Assembly (NCBI RefSeq): GCF_900187385.1
Contig: NZ_FYEY01000001.1
Span: forward strand, 2,418,001 to 2,482,000
Direction of reading: 5' to 3'
DNA from: Streptomyces sp. 2114.4
Lineage (GTDB): Bacteria > Actinomycetota > Actinomycetes > Streptomycetales > Streptomycetaceae
DNA length: 64,000 nt
How positions within the stretch are numbered: position 1 is the first letter of the stretch; the number at the start of each line of letters is the position of its first letter. Positions 15,035 through 23,925 of the stretch are shown piece after piece. Made by a program: the position numbers and the translations under genes. The notes beneath the pieces are model-generated. The model saw only the letters and a list, made by a program, of their open reading frames with translations. It was not told the origin of the DNA and did no database searches.

Positions 15035-15979
15035 GTGACCCGGTGGAACACCAGCCACATCGCCGACCAGACCGGCCGCTCGGCGGTCGTCACCGGCGCC
15101 AACAGCGGACTCGGCTACGCCACGGCACGTGAACTGGCCCGGCACGGCGCCCGCGTACTGCTGGCCTGCCGCAACGAGGCGCGGGGCATGGCCGCCCTGG
15201 ACCGGCTGCGGGCCGACGTCCCCGCCGCCGAGGCCGAGTTCCGGCCCCTCGACCTGGCCGATCTCTCCTCCGTACGGGACTTCGCCGCCGCCCTCGACGA
15301 CTTCGACGGCGACCGCCTCGACCTGCTCATCAACAACGCCGGCGTGATGGCACTGCCGTACCTGACCACCGCCGACGGCTTCGAGATGCAGTTCGGCACC
15401 AACCACCTCGGCCACTTCGCGCTGACCGGGCTGCTGCTGCCCAAGCTCCTCGCCACGCCCGGCGCCCGGGTCGTCACCGTCTCCAGCATGCTGCACGTCC
15501 TCGCCGACCTCGACTACACCGACCTCAACAGCGCGCGCTCCTACCGCCGCTGGATCGCGTACAGCCGCTCCAAGAGCGCCAACCTGCTCTTCACCCACGA
15601 ACTGGCCCGGCGGCTGGCCGCGGCCGGCTCCCAGGTCGTCGCGGCCGCCGCGCACCCCGGATACGCCTCCACCAACCTCATGACCGCGGGCGTCCGCATG
15701 GAGGGCCGCACCTCCGCCGAGCGGATCATCGACTTCGGGACCGGCCTCATCGGCCAGTCCCCGGACGGCGGCGCCCTGGGCACCCTCTGCGCGGCCACCG
15801 CGCCCCATATGCGGCCGGACTCCTTCATCGGGCCGCGCAACGGGCTGCGCGGCGCCCCCGCCCAGTCCTTCCGCGCCCCCTGGACCAAGAAGGACGCAGC
15901 CGGCGAGCGCCTGTGGGCCGCGTCGGAAGAGCTCACCGGCGTCCACTACGACTTCTCACGGCCGGCCGCGGCATTCTGA
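15035..15979 (+). CDS. Short-chain dehydrogenase/reductase
   Basis: The 314-residue protein is a classical SDR of the retinol-dehydrogenase/protochlorophyllide-reductase-like branch. It has [12 protein letters not shown] (cofactor loop), [10 protein letters not shown], the NNAGVM strand, VSSMLH (catalytic Ser) and [11 protein letters not shown] with the catalytic Tyr-x-x-x-Lys. The Arg after the second strand suggests NADP(H) preference. The GTG at 15035 has GGAGGAG seven bases upstream. It is preceded by a 144-base gap from the ArsR gene and stands alone. Substrate unknown. Confidence 0.9.
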   Translation: MTRWNTSHIADQTGRSAVVTGANSGLGYATARELARHGARVLLACRNEARGMAALDRLRADVPAAEAEFRPLDLADLSSVRDFAAALDDFDGDRLDLLINNAGVMALPYLTTADGFEMQFGTNHLGHFALTGLLLPKLLATPGARVVTVSSMLHVLADLDYTDLNSARSYRRWIAYSRSKSANLLFTHELARRLAAAGSQVVAAAAHPGYASTNLMTAGVRMEGRTSAERIIDFGTGLIGQSPDGGALGTLCAATAPHMRPDSFIGPRNGLRGAPAQSFRAPWTKKDAAGERLWAASEELTGVHYDFSRPAAAF

Positions 15980-16000
15980 CCGACGGGTGCGGCGCGGTGG

Positions 16001-16094
16001 GCCGTTCCCTGTACTGGCAGATCCCTGTACTGGCCCCCCGAGCCGCCCGTTCCCTGTACCGGCCGTTCCCGTGCCGGCCGTTCCCTGTACTGGC
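16001..16094 (+). repeat. Five imperfect copies of a 15-bp element
   Basis: Variants of CGTTCCCTGTACTGGC occur at about 16002, 16021, 16047, 16063 and 16079, filling most of the gap between the SDR and the permease. The spacing is irregular (15-27 bases). The GTAC core is palindromic, so the array could bind a regulator or simply be replication slippage. Confidence 0.7.
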
Positions 16095-16276
16095 GATCCG
16101 CCTGCCCACTGGTCCCGTTCACCCGCGTGGGCGCGCCGGCCGCGCCCCCCGCGTCAAGACCCCGTGAAGATCACCCCGTTGCCCGCCAAGGGGACGCCAA
16201 GGCCCAGGGGCGGCCGCCGCCCTGCCCCGCACGCTGGTCTGGTCCCACACGGTGCCGCACGGAGGTACGACGCACA

Positions 16277-18253
16277 ATGCCGATGGTGTCCCGGCCCGGT
16301 GGCCGGCCCGAGGAACCGCCGGATACCACCACCCGCACCGGCAGCGCCCCCACCGGCGCCGGCGAACCCGCTCGTACGCCCACCGGTGAGCCCACGGGTG
16401 AACCCACAGGCGAGCCCGCTGGTGAATCCACTGGCGAGCCCGCCGCCGAGCCCGATCCCCGCCACCGGCTCACCACACTCCAGGGCCTGGCCGCCCTCTC
16501 CCTCGATGCCCTGGCGTCCGTCGCCTACGGCCCCGAGTCGATCGTGCTGGTCCTGGCCGCGGCAGGCAGCTACGGCCTTGGTTTCACGCTGCCCGTCACA
16601 CTCGCCATCGCCACGCTGCTGGCCGTCCTGGTCGCGTCGTACCGCCAGGTGATCGCGGCTTTCCCCGACGGCGGCGGCTCGTACGCGGTGGCCAGGACGC
16701 ACCTCGGCCGCCGGGCCGCCCTGGTGGCCGCCGCCGCCCTCCTCCTCGACTACGTCCTCAATGTCGCGGTCTCCGTGACGGCCGGTGCAGCGGCCCTGAC
16801 CTCGGCGTTCCCCGCGCTCTACGACGACCGGACGGCGATCTGCCTGACGGTGCTGCTGCTGATCACCGGCATCAACCTGCGCGGCATCGTCGACTCGGCG
16901 AAGGCGTTCCTCGTCCCCACCGCCGTCTTCATCGGCGCCATCCTGACGGTGATCGTCGCCGGCCTCCTCCGCGACGCCCCCGCCTCGACCGTCACCACCT
17001 ATGGTCACCCCTCCGCTCTCGCCCAGAACGCCACCGCCGTCGGCGCCCTGCTCCTGCTCAAGGCCTTCGCGTCCGGCTGCTCGGCGCTGACGGGTGTCGA
17101 GGCGGTGGCCAACGCGGTGCCGTCCTTCCGGGCGCCGGCGGCCAGGCGTGCCCAGCGCACCGAGGTCGCGCTCGGCGCCCTGCTCGGCGTGATGCTGATC
17201 GGGCTGTCCGTCCTGATCGGCCGCTTCCACCTCCAGCCGGTGGCGGGCGTGACCGTCCTCGCGCAGCTCGCGGACGCCTCCCTGGGCCACAACGGGGCCT
17301 TCTACGTGGTCCAGTTCGCCACCATGGTGCTGCTGGCCCTCGCCGCCAACACCTCCTTCGGCGGGCTGCCCGTCCTGATGGGCCTGCTCGCCCGGGACAA
17401 CTACCTGCCGCACGTCTTCGGCCTCAAGGCGGACCGGCAGGTCCACCGGCACGGCGTGCTGGCCCTCGCCGCCGTGGCCGCGGCGCTGCTGCTCGTTTCC
17501 GGCGGCGAGGTCAACACCCTCGTCCCGCTGTTCGCCATCGGTGTCTTCGTCGGCTTCACGCTCTGCCAGATCGGCATGGTCCGGCACTGGCGCCGCCACC
17601 GCTCCTCCGGGTGGCGCGGCAAGGCCCTGCTGAACGGTTTCGGCGCCCTGCTCACCGGTGTCTCGGCACTCGTCGTCACCGCCACCAAGTTCACCGAGGG
17701 CGCCTGGCTCCTCGTCATCGCCCTGCCGCTGCTGGTCCTCACCTTCGAAGCCGTACACCGTGCCTATGCCCGTATCGGCGAACGCCTCGGCCTGGGCCGC
17801 GTCCCCGGCCCCCTGCACCGTGCCCCCTCCCTCGTCATCGTCCCCGTCTCGTACCTCTCCCGGCTGACCTGCGAGGCCCTGAACGCGGCGGTGTCCCTGG
17901 GCGATGAGGTGGTGGCGGTCACCGTCACCCACGACGCCCCCGAGGACCGCCCGGCCGCCGAGGCCCTGCGCCGCGACTGGGAACTGTGGAACCCCGGCGT
18001 GGAACTCCTCGAACTGCCCTCCGCCACCCGCTCCCTCGGCCGTCCCATAGCCGCCTGCGTCACCGGCCTGGCGGCACGGCGCCCCACCACCCGCATCACC
18101 GTCCTGATCCCGGAGGCCGAGCCCGCCCACCTCTGGCAGCGCCTGCTGCAGAACCAGCGCGGCGCGGTCGTCGCCCGCGCGGTGCGCCGGGACACGGACG
18201 CGGTCATCTGCCGGCTGCGGTTCCGCCTGGAGCAACAGAGCGCCCGCTCGTGA
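16277..18253 (+). CDS. APC-superfamily permease with cytoplasmic tail (KimA-like)
   Basis: The 658-residue protein has a hydrophilic N-terminus with TGEP repeats (about residues 33-60), then twelve hydrophobic helices of the APC fold, beginning LSLDALASVAYGPESIV, and a cytoplasmic C-terminal domain of about 130 residues after PSLVIVPVSYLSRLTCEAL. The SVAYGPE helix-1 motif and the C-terminal domain match KimA/YdaO-type potassium importers and their relatives; amino-acid transport cannot be excluded. GGAGG stands ten bases before the ATG. I looked for a cyclic-di-AMP riboswitch in the 297 bases upstream and did not see one; repeated GTTCCCTGTACTGG elements fill part of it. Confidence 0.8.
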   Translation: MPMVSRPGGRPEEPPDTTTRTGSAPTGAGEPARTPTGEPTGEPTGEPAGESTGEPAAEPDPRHRLTTLQGLAALSLDALASVAYGPESIVLVLAAAGSYGLGFTLPVTLAIATLLAVLVASYRQVIAAFPDGGGSYAVARTHLGRRAALVAAAALLLDYVLNVAVSVTAGAAALTSAFPALYDDRTAICLTVLLLITGINLRGIVDSAKAFLVPTAVFIGAILTVIVAGLLRDAPASTVTTYGHPSALAQNATAVGALLLLKAFASGCSALTGVEAVANAVPSFRAPAARRAQRTEVALGALLGVMLIGLSVLIGRFHLQPVAGVTVLAQLADASLGHNGAFYVVQFATMVLLALAANTSFGGLPVLMGLLARDNYLPHVFGLKADRQVHRHGVLALAAVAAALLLVSGGEVNTLVPLFAIGVFVGFTLCQIGMVRHWRRHRSSGWRGKALLNGFGALLTGVSALVVTATKFTEGAWLLVIALPLLVLTFEAVHRAYARIGERLGLGRVPGPLHRAPSLVIVPVSYLSRLTCEALNAAVSLGDEVVAVTVTHDAPEDRPAAEALRRDWELWNPGVELLELPSATRSLGRPIAACVTGLAARRPTTRITVLIPEAEPAHLWQRLLQNQRGAVVARAVRRDTDAVICRLRFRLEQQSARS

Positions 18254-18390
18254 CACCGCACTGAGCGGGAGGGGAACAGCTCGACTCGGGAAGAGGAACG
18301 ACTCGTGATGCGCAACTGCTCCTGTCGGGGCCACCGCTCGTGATGCGGGACTGCTCACTGCTCGTGACACGGAACCGCTCGTCGTGACGC
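18245..18390 (+). repeat. Degenerate repeats at the permease 3' end
   Basis: Copies of a ~20-base element GCTCGTGAYRCGGRACYGCTC occur at about 18245, 18300, 18334 and 18359, with a partial copy at 18378. The first includes the permease stop codon. The origin is probably slippage or duplication of the gene end. Confidence 0.6.
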
Positions 18391-18423
18391 TCCGTTGTCA
18401 GTGGTGCGTCCTACCGTGAGGTC

Positions 18424-19239
18424 ATGAACTCCGCACACCCCGCCATGAGCATGGATTACGACGGTCACTGCGCCGCCCTCGTCGACCAGGCCGCACTCCT
18501 GGCGTCCTGCCTCACGGAGCGGGACGCCGACCTGACGACCACCGTCCCCTCGTGCCCGGACTGGAACCTCGCCCAGCTGCTCCGGCATCTGGGCGAGGCC
18601 CATCGCTGGGTCGAGGACCTGGTACGGACCCGGGCGACCGAACCCCCGCCCGAGACCGCCCTGCGCGTCCTGCCCCGCGACACCACCCAGTCCCCGGCCG
18701 AGGCCGCCGCCTGGCTCCTCGAGGGCGCCCGGCGCCTTGCGGACACACTGCGCTCCACGGGCCCCGACGTCCGGATCTGGACCCCGCTCCCCTCCGGCTC
18801 CCCGCGCTTCTTCGCCCGCCGCATGGCCCACGAGACGGTCATGCACCGAGCCGACGTCACGCTGGCGCTCGGCAGCGACTTCACCGTCGACCCACGCCTC
18901 GCCCTCGACACCCTCGACGAATGGATGGAACTCGGCTCCCTCCCCGAGATGTTCGACTTCCACCCCGACCGGCGCGAACTCCTCGGCCCCGGCCGCACCC
19001 TCCACTTCCACGCCACGGACACCCCGCCGGAAGCCGCCGCCGACTGGCTCGTCGACCTCACCGGCGACACCCTCGCCTGGCGCCGCGTCCAGGAGCCGGC
19101 CGCCGTCTCCGTCCGCGCCCCGCTGACCGACCTCCTGCTCCTCATCTACGGCCGTACCCCCGCCGACCACGACACCTTCGAGATCACCGGCGACGCGGAA
19201 CTGCTGGAGTTCTGGCTGGCACGCGTGCTGTTCGGCTGA
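18424..19239 (+). CDS. Maleylpyruvate isomerase-family (DinB-like) enzyme
   Basis: The 271-residue protein is of the mycothiol-dependent maleylpyruvate isomerase N-terminal type. The four-helix DinB-like part includes CPDWNLAQLLRHLGEAHRWVEDLV with the first metal His, and RRMAHETVMHRADVTLALG with the second and third ligand positions; the C-terminal part (about 170-271) is the smaller MDMPI_C-like domain. These proteins use or are expected to use mycothiol as cofactor with a divalent metal. TACCGT (18412-18417) lies six bases before the ATG with no ribosome site, suggesting a leaderless transcript. Specific reaction unknown. Confidence 0.85.
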   Translation: MNSAHPAMSMDYDGHCAALVDQAALLASCLTERDADLTTTVPSCPDWNLAQLLRHLGEAHRWVEDLVRTRATEPPPETALRVLPRDTTQSPAEAAAWLLEGARRLADTLRSTGPDVRIWTPLPSGSPRFFARRMAHETVMHRADVTLALGSDFTVDPRLALDTLDEWMELGSLPEMFDFHPDRRELLGPGRTLHFHATDTPPEAAADWLVDLTGDTLAWRRVQEPAAVSVRAPLTDLLLLIYGRTPADHDTFEITGDAELLEFWLARVLFG

Positions 19240-19402
19240 GAACCGGGGCCCCGGCCGGCACCCACCTCACCTCACCCCGCTCACCTCGCCCCGCCGTGCC
19301 CCACCCCGGAGACGCCCCCATCAGACCACCGGCGCGTGGATTAAGTTGGCCTCGCCCCCAGGCACGGCCCACACGACCCGACCCACCCGAGGAGAGAGCC
19401 CC

Positions 19403-19774
19403 ATGACCGAGTCCGACCAGCCGCCGGGCAGCACTCCCGGCCTGCCTCCCCCGCCTCCCCCGTACCGTCCGCGGCTCGGCCCCGAGCCTCTGCCGACGAA
19501 CCAGGCCGAGGCACTGGCGATCGGCCGGAAACACTTCCCCGAGGTCGGCTCGCCCGGCGGTCCTACCGGCCTGTACGTCCATGAGTTCGACATCGGCTAC
19601 CTGATCCACGCGAGCTGGCCGTGCCCCGAGGACCCCACCGCGCCTCCCGCGGAGCCCGGCGGCAGTCACGTCGTCATCTCCAAGATCGACGGCGAGGTGT
19701 CGTCCGTGCCCAACTTCCCTCCGGAATCGGCGGTGGAGCTCTACCACCGCCACTACAGGCGCCGGACCTCCTGA
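19403..19774 (+). CDS. YrhB/Imm35-like small protein, first of a tandem pair
   Basis: The 123-residue protein has a Pro-rich N-terminus (about 30 residues) followed by a compact domain: NQAEALAIGRKHF helix, VHEFDIGYLIHASW strand pair, GGSHVVISKIDGEVSSVPNF and a final helix ELYHRHYR. It is clearly paralogous to the next gene. The order helix, two strands, G-x-x-VV-x-K-x-x-GE turn and helix recalls the YrhB/Imm35 fold, whose members include polymorphic-toxin immunity proteins; this is a fold-level guess and no toxin gene is nearby. GGAGAGAG precedes the ATG by six bases. Confidence 0.6.
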   Translation: MTESDQPPGSTPGLPPPPPPYRPRLGPEPLPTNQAEALAIGRKHFPEVGSPGGPTGLYVHEFDIGYLIHASWPCPEDPTAPPAEPGGSHVVISKIDGEVSSVPNFPPESAVELYHRHYRRRTS

Positions 19775-19884
19775 GGCTCCCGCGGAAGATTGAGGGCGTT
19801 TCAGATGATCCGGAATGGGTCGGCGCATTTCTCACCTGACACCCACCGGTGCTCAGGCAAGACGGGGCGCGACGGGAGCAGAAA

Positions 19885-20202
19885 ATGACCAGTTCGCAGG
19901 ACCAGCACACGCCGCCCACCACCCCCGAGGAAGCGCTCGCCATCGTCCGCAGCCGCTATGCCGAGCCCAAGCTGCCGGACGGCTCCCCCGCCCCCCTGCA
20001 CGTCCACGCATTCGACATCGGCTACCTCGTCTACGCCGCCTCCCCCCGCACACCGGACGCATCGGGCCCCCCGCAGCCGGCCCCGCCCGGCGGGTCAAAG
20101 ATCATCGTCGCCAAGGACACCGGCGAAACCGTCACCGTGCCCAACTTCCCCACCGAGGCGGCCATCGAGCTCTACCGCAAGCAGCGCCAGGCCCCTCCGT
20201 AA
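19885..20202 (+). CDS. YrhB/Imm35-like small protein, second of a tandem pair
   Basis: The 105-residue product shares with its neighbour the blocks EEALAIVRSRY, VHAFDIGYLVYA, GGSKIIVAKDTGETVTVPNFP and AIELYRKQ. The N-terminal Pro-rich extension of the first copy is missing. GGAG is six bases before the ATG. It lies 110 bases after the first copy and was probably produced by local duplication, then diverged to about half identity. Its function is unknown; an immunity-like or chaperone-like role is possible but unsupported by context. Confidence 0.6.
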   Translation: MTSSQDQHTPPTTPEEALAIVRSRYAEPKLPDGSPAPLHVHAFDIGYLVYAASPRTPDASGPPQPAPPGGSKIIVAKDTGETVTVPNFPTEAAIELYRKQRQAPP

Positions 20203-20393
20203 GGGGCGGTACCAGACCCTCGGGCTGCCAGACTGCGGGCTGCCACCCGTGCTGGAGGCCCCGTCCAGCCCCCGCCCCGCCCCCGTTTCGTGTAGATGCC
20301 ATGCGCGCTTCACCGTCGTGCGGCAGAGTGGACGGTCGCACCGTCGGTGATCGTCGATCACCGATAGGTTACGAGCGCAGGGGGCGACGTGCC

Positions 20394-21653
20394 ATGACGG
20401 AGATCAACAGGCGGCGGCTGTTGGCGGCCGGCGGCGGGGTGGCCCTTGCCGCGGGACTTGCGACCGCGTGCGGGTCCAACACCGGGCGGGGCGGCGGCGG
20501 TTCGGGGCCCGCGCTCAGCCAGTGGTACCACCAGTACGGGGAGCCCGGGACCCAGCAGGCCGTGAAGCGGTACGCCGCCGCGTACCGGAAGGCGGACGTC
20601 TCGGTGCAGTGGCGGCCGGGTGACTACGACCGGCAGACGGCGGCCGCGCTGCTCACCGACTCGGGGCCGGACGTCTTCGAGGCCAACGGGCCGCTGCTGG
20701 ACCAGATCCAGGGCGGTCAAGTGGTCGATCTGACCGCCGAGATCGAGCCGGTGAAGGACGACTTCCATCAGGCCGTGCTGGCGCCGAAGATCTGGCAGGA
20801 CAAGATCTGGGGCATCCCGCAGGTCGTCGACATGCAGTTGCTGTACTACCGCAAGAGCCTGCTGAAGAAGGCCGGGGTGCAGCCGCCGCAGACGCTCGAC
20901 GAGCTGGTGGACGGGGCGAGGAAGCTCAGCGGCAAGAAGTCCAAGGGGCTGTTCCTGGGGAACGACGGCGGGGTGGGCGTGCTCGGCGGGACGCCGCTGT
21001 TCGCCGCCGGGCTGAGCCTGATCAGCCCGGACGGCAAGGTCGGGTTCGACGATCCGGCCGCGGCGCGCACCCTCGGCAAGATCCGGCAGCTGTACGCGGA
21101 CAAGTCGTTGCTGCTGGGTGCGCCCACGGACTGGTCCGATCCGGCCGCCTTCATCCAGGGGCTGACCGCGATGCAGTGGTCGGGGCTGTGGGCGCTGCCG
21201 CAGATCAAGAAGGCGCTGGGGGACGACTTCGGGGTGCTGCCGTTCCCGAAGGACGGGAGCGGAGGGAAACCCTCCGTTCAGGTGGGTGCCTATGGCTCCG
21301 CGGTCAGCGCGCGCAGCGCACGCAAGGCGGCGGCCAAGGCCTTCGCGAAGTGGCTGTGGGTGGACCGCACCGACTTCCAGCAGGACTTCGCGCTGTCGTA
21401 CGGATTCCATATCCCGGCGCGGATCTCACTGGCGAAGAAGGCCCGGCAGCTGCAGTCCGGCCCGGCGGCGGACGCGGTGCGGCTCTCGACCGATCACGGC
21501 TATGCCGAGCCGCTGTTGTGGACGACCGCGGACCGTACCGCCTATCAGGACGCGCTGAGCCGGATCATCAAGGACGGCGCCAACCCGGAGAGCGAGCTGA
21601 AAAGCGTGGTGCGCAAGGTCAATGCCGAGCTCCAGCGGGTCAAGAAGAAGTGA
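20394..21653 (+). CDS. Sugar ABC transporter substrate-binding lipoprotein
   Basis: The 419-residue protein is a family-1 solute-binding protein. The signal peptide contains twin arginines (NRRRLLAAGG) and ends in a lipobox-like LATAC, suggesting Tat export and lipid anchoring. The mature part has WYHQYGEPGTQQAVKRYAAAY, then SGPDVFEANGP, IWGIPQVVDMQLLYYRKSL and ALPQIKKALGDDFGVLPFP, all typical of maltose-type binding proteins. It is the first gene of a three-gene operon with two permeases; the stop overlaps the start of the next gene. No ATPase gene is present; Streptomyces sugar porters normally share MsiK. Sugar unknown. Confidence 0.92.
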   Translation: MTEINRRRLLAAGGGVALAAGLATACGSNTGRGGGGSGPALSQWYHQYGEPGTQQAVKRYAAAYRKADVSVQWRPGDYDRQTAAALLTDSGPDVFEANGPLLDQIQGGQVVDLTAEIEPVKDDFHQAVLAPKIWQDKIWGIPQVVDMQLLYYRKSLLKKAGVQPPQTLDELVDGARKLSGKKSKGLFLGNDGGVGVLGGTPLFAAGLSLISPDGKVGFDDPAAARTLGKIRQLYADKSLLLGAPTDWSDPAAFIQGLTAMQWSGLWALPQIKKALGDDFGVLPFPKDGSGGKPSVQVGAYGSAVSARSARKAAAKAFAKWLWVDRTDFQQDFALSYGFHIPARISLAKKARQLQSGPAADAVRLSTDHGYAEPLLWTTADRTAYQDALSRIIKDGANPESELKSVVRKVNAELQRVKKK

Positions 21654-22654
21654 CCGCGGGCGGGACCGAAGAGGCGGTCACAGACGTACCGGCCCCCCGT
21701 GCCGCGGCGGGGCCGGAAGCCGAGCCCCGCTCGCCCGGCGCCCGGTGGCTCGGCCCACAGCGGCGGAACCTCTGGTTCTGGGTCTTCGTCGGGCCGTTCG
21801 CGATCGGGCTGGGGATGTTCACGTACGTGCCGTTGGTGTGGAGCGTCTACCTGAGCTTCTTCGACGCGCACAACACCGTCAGTCCGTCCGGCTCGGATTT
21901 CGTCGGGCTGGGCAACTACGGCACGATGCTGAGCGATCCGGCATTCCTGGGCAGCCTGGGCACGTTTGCGCTGTTCACGGTGTTCATCGTGCCGGCGACC
22001 TATGCGCTGTCGCTCGCACTGGCGCTGATGGTGAACCGGCTGCGCTTCGCCCAGGCGTTCTTCCGGTCGGTGTTCTTCCTGCCGACGGCCTGCTCCTATG
22101 TCGTCGCGTCGGTGATCTGGAAGCTGTCGGTCTTCAACGGGGTGCGGTTCGGGCTGGCCAACACCGTGCTGGGGTGGTTCGGCGCGGACCAGACCGCCTG
22201 GCTGTCGACGACCGATCCGCCCTGGTACTGGCTGGTCATCGTGACCGTACGGCTGTGGCTGCAGGCCGGGTTCTACATGATCCTGTTCCTGGCCGGACTG
22301 CAGCGGATCTCACCGCAGTTGTACGAGGCAGCGGCGATGGACGGGGCGCGGCCGGGCTGGCAGGTCTTCCGGCACATCACCTTTCCGCAGTTGCGCGCCA
22401 CGTCCGTGGCGGTGGTGCTGCTGTTGGTGATCAACGCGTTCCAGGCGTTCGACGAGTTCTACAACCTGCTGAGCGATGCGCGCGGCTATCCGCCCTACGC
22501 CCGGCCACCGTTGGTCTATCTGTATTACACGGCGCTCGGACAGGACCAGAATCTCGGACTGGGCAGCGCGGGTGCGGTGATCCTGGCGCTGATCATCGCG
22601 GTGGCGACGGTCGTCCAGGCCCGCTGGTTCGGCCTCGGCCGCAAGGAGGAGTGA
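21650..22654 (+). CDS. Sugar ABC transporter permease (MalF type)
   Basis: The 334-residue membrane protein has a hydrophilic N-terminus and about six helices, starting NLWFWVFVGPFAIGLGMF, with the conserved cytoplasmic EAA loop LYEAAAMDGARPGWQVFRHI between helices four and five, which docks the ATPase. The GTG at 21650 overlaps the preceding stop codon (GTGA), implying coupling. The permease pair resembles MalF/MalG. Partner of the binding protein upstream and the second permease seven bases downstream. Confidence 0.92.
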   Translation: MTAGGTEEAVTDVPAPRAAAGPEAEPRSPGARWLGPQRRNLWFWVFVGPFAIGLGMFTYVPLVWSVYLSFFDAHNTVSPSGSDFVGLGNYGTMLSDPAFLGSLGTFALFTVFIVPATYALSLALALMVNRLRFAQAFFRSVFFLPTACSYVVASVIWKLSVFNGVRFGLANTVLGWFGADQTAWLSTTDPPWYWLVIVTVRLWLQAGFYMILFLAGLQRISPQLYEAAAMDGARPGWQVFRHITFPQLRATSVAVVLLLVINAFQAFDEFYNLLSDARGYPPYARPPLVYLYYTALGQDQNLGLGSAGAVILALIIAVATVVQARWFGLGRKEE

Positions 22655-22660
22655 GCACCG

Positions 22661-23497
22661 ATGCATGACGCGCTGACCAGAGCCGGGCGCGCGCTGCGGG
22701 TCGTCACCGTGATCGCCCTCGCGCTGCTCTTTCTCATCCCCTTCTACCTGCTGGTGCGGAACGGGCTGGCCACCGAGCGGGAGATCACCTCCCCTGACTG
22801 GACGTTCTTCCCGCACGAGCTGCAGTGGTCGCATCTCACCGAGGTCTTCCGGGATCCGAACCTCCCCCTGGGCCGGGCGCTGCTCAACTCCACGCTGATC
22901 GCGGTCTCGACGACCGTCGGTACGGTCCTGCTGGCCTCGCTCGCGGGGTACGGTCTGGCCCGGATCCCCTACCGGCACGCCCATGTCGTCTTCTACGCGA
23001 TCCTGGGGACGCTGATGGTCCCGGCGGCCGTGACGTTCGTGCCGAGCTTCGTGCTGGTGTCGACGCTCGGCTGGATCTCCACTTTGCGGGGCCTGGTCAT
23101 TCCCACGCTGTTCAGCGCGTTCGCCTGCTTCATCTTCCGGCAGTACTTCCTGGGCTTCCCCAAGGAGCTGGAGGACGCGGCACGGGTCGACGGGCTCGGC
23201 TACTGGCGGACGTACTGGCGCATCGTGGTGCCCAACGCCCGGCCGGTCTTCGCCGCCGTCGCCACCATCGTCTTCATCGGTGCCTGGAACGCGTTCCTGT
23301 GGCCGCTGGTGATCGGGCAGGACCAGGAGGCCTGGACGGTACAGGTGGCACTGTCGACGTTCACCACCGCGCAGAACCTCAATCTGCACGAGCTGTTCGT
23401 GGCCGCGGCGGTCTCGATCGCCCCGTTGGTGGTGGTCTTCCTGCTGCTCCAGCGGTACATCGTGGCGGGGGTGGAGCGCAGCGGGATCGACGACTGA
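22661..23497 (+). CDS. Sugar ABC transporter permease (MalG type)
   Basis: The 278-residue protein has about six membrane helices, beginning VVTVIALALLFLIPFYLLVRN, a periplasmic loop with TFFPHELQWSHLTEVF, and the EAA docking loop LEDAARVDGLGYWRTYWRIV. It completes the binding protein-permease-permease set. GGAGG lies about eight bases before the ATG inside the end of the preceding gene. The operon has no regulator or ATPase gene adjacent, so energy coupling must come from a shared ATPase. Confidence 0.92.
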   Translation: MHDALTRAGRALRVVTVIALALLFLIPFYLLVRNGLATEREITSPDWTFFPHELQWSHLTEVFRDPNLPLGRALLNSTLIAVSTTVGTVLLASLAGYGLARIPYRHAHVVFYAILGTLMVPAAVTFVPSFVLVSTLGWISTLRGLVIPTLFSAFACFIFRQYFLGFPKELEDAARVDGLGYWRTYWRIVVPNARPVFAAVATIVFIGAWNAFLWPLVIGQDQEAWTVQVALSTFTTAQNLNLHELFVAAAVSIAPLVVVFLLLQRYIVAGVERSGIDD

Positions 23498-23925
23498 GGC
23501 ATTGAGCCCGCCCGTCAGGAGGGGGTACGGTGCATGGCATGAGCACGCACCCGACCGTCCGTGAGGTGGCCCCGCGCGAGAGCGGCCCCCACGGCGAGTG
23601 CGCGCCCCGCGGCCTGAGCTTTCTGCGCCGCCGCGGCCGGGTGGGATCTCCCCCGGCCGGTTGTTCCTGTACGGCCTGACGGCTTTCCGCGGTGACGGCT
23701 TCCCGCATCAGCAGCTTCAGGCGCTGCCGGCGTCATGCACCGACGGGTTCACGGGCTGACGGCCACCTGCACTGACGGGTTCCTGCCCTGACGTGCGGCG
23801 GGCGGTGGTCCGTCCGACGACCGCGTCCGCCGTGGCCGCACCCCCACCCCCCGGCCGCCAGGCACATGGCTCCCCTCTCCCTTCCTCCCCCACCCGCCTC
23901 CCCTTCTCCCGATCAGGAGGATCAG
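23498..23925. other. Gap between transporter operon and dioxygenase
   Basis: This 428-base region has one possible small gene, 23539-23679 (46 codons, starting MSTHPTVREVAPRES and ending CSCTA), but its ribosome site is poorly placed and codon use is not decisive. Short repeats of TGACGGNTTC occur from 23678 to 23780. The dioxygenase promoter should be here. Confidence 0.35.

Noticed and set aside
15980..16276. Cyclic-di-AMP (ydaO) riboswitch before the KimA-like permease
   Set aside because: The family suggests one, but no matching conserved core or pseudoknot pairs could be found in these 297 bases.
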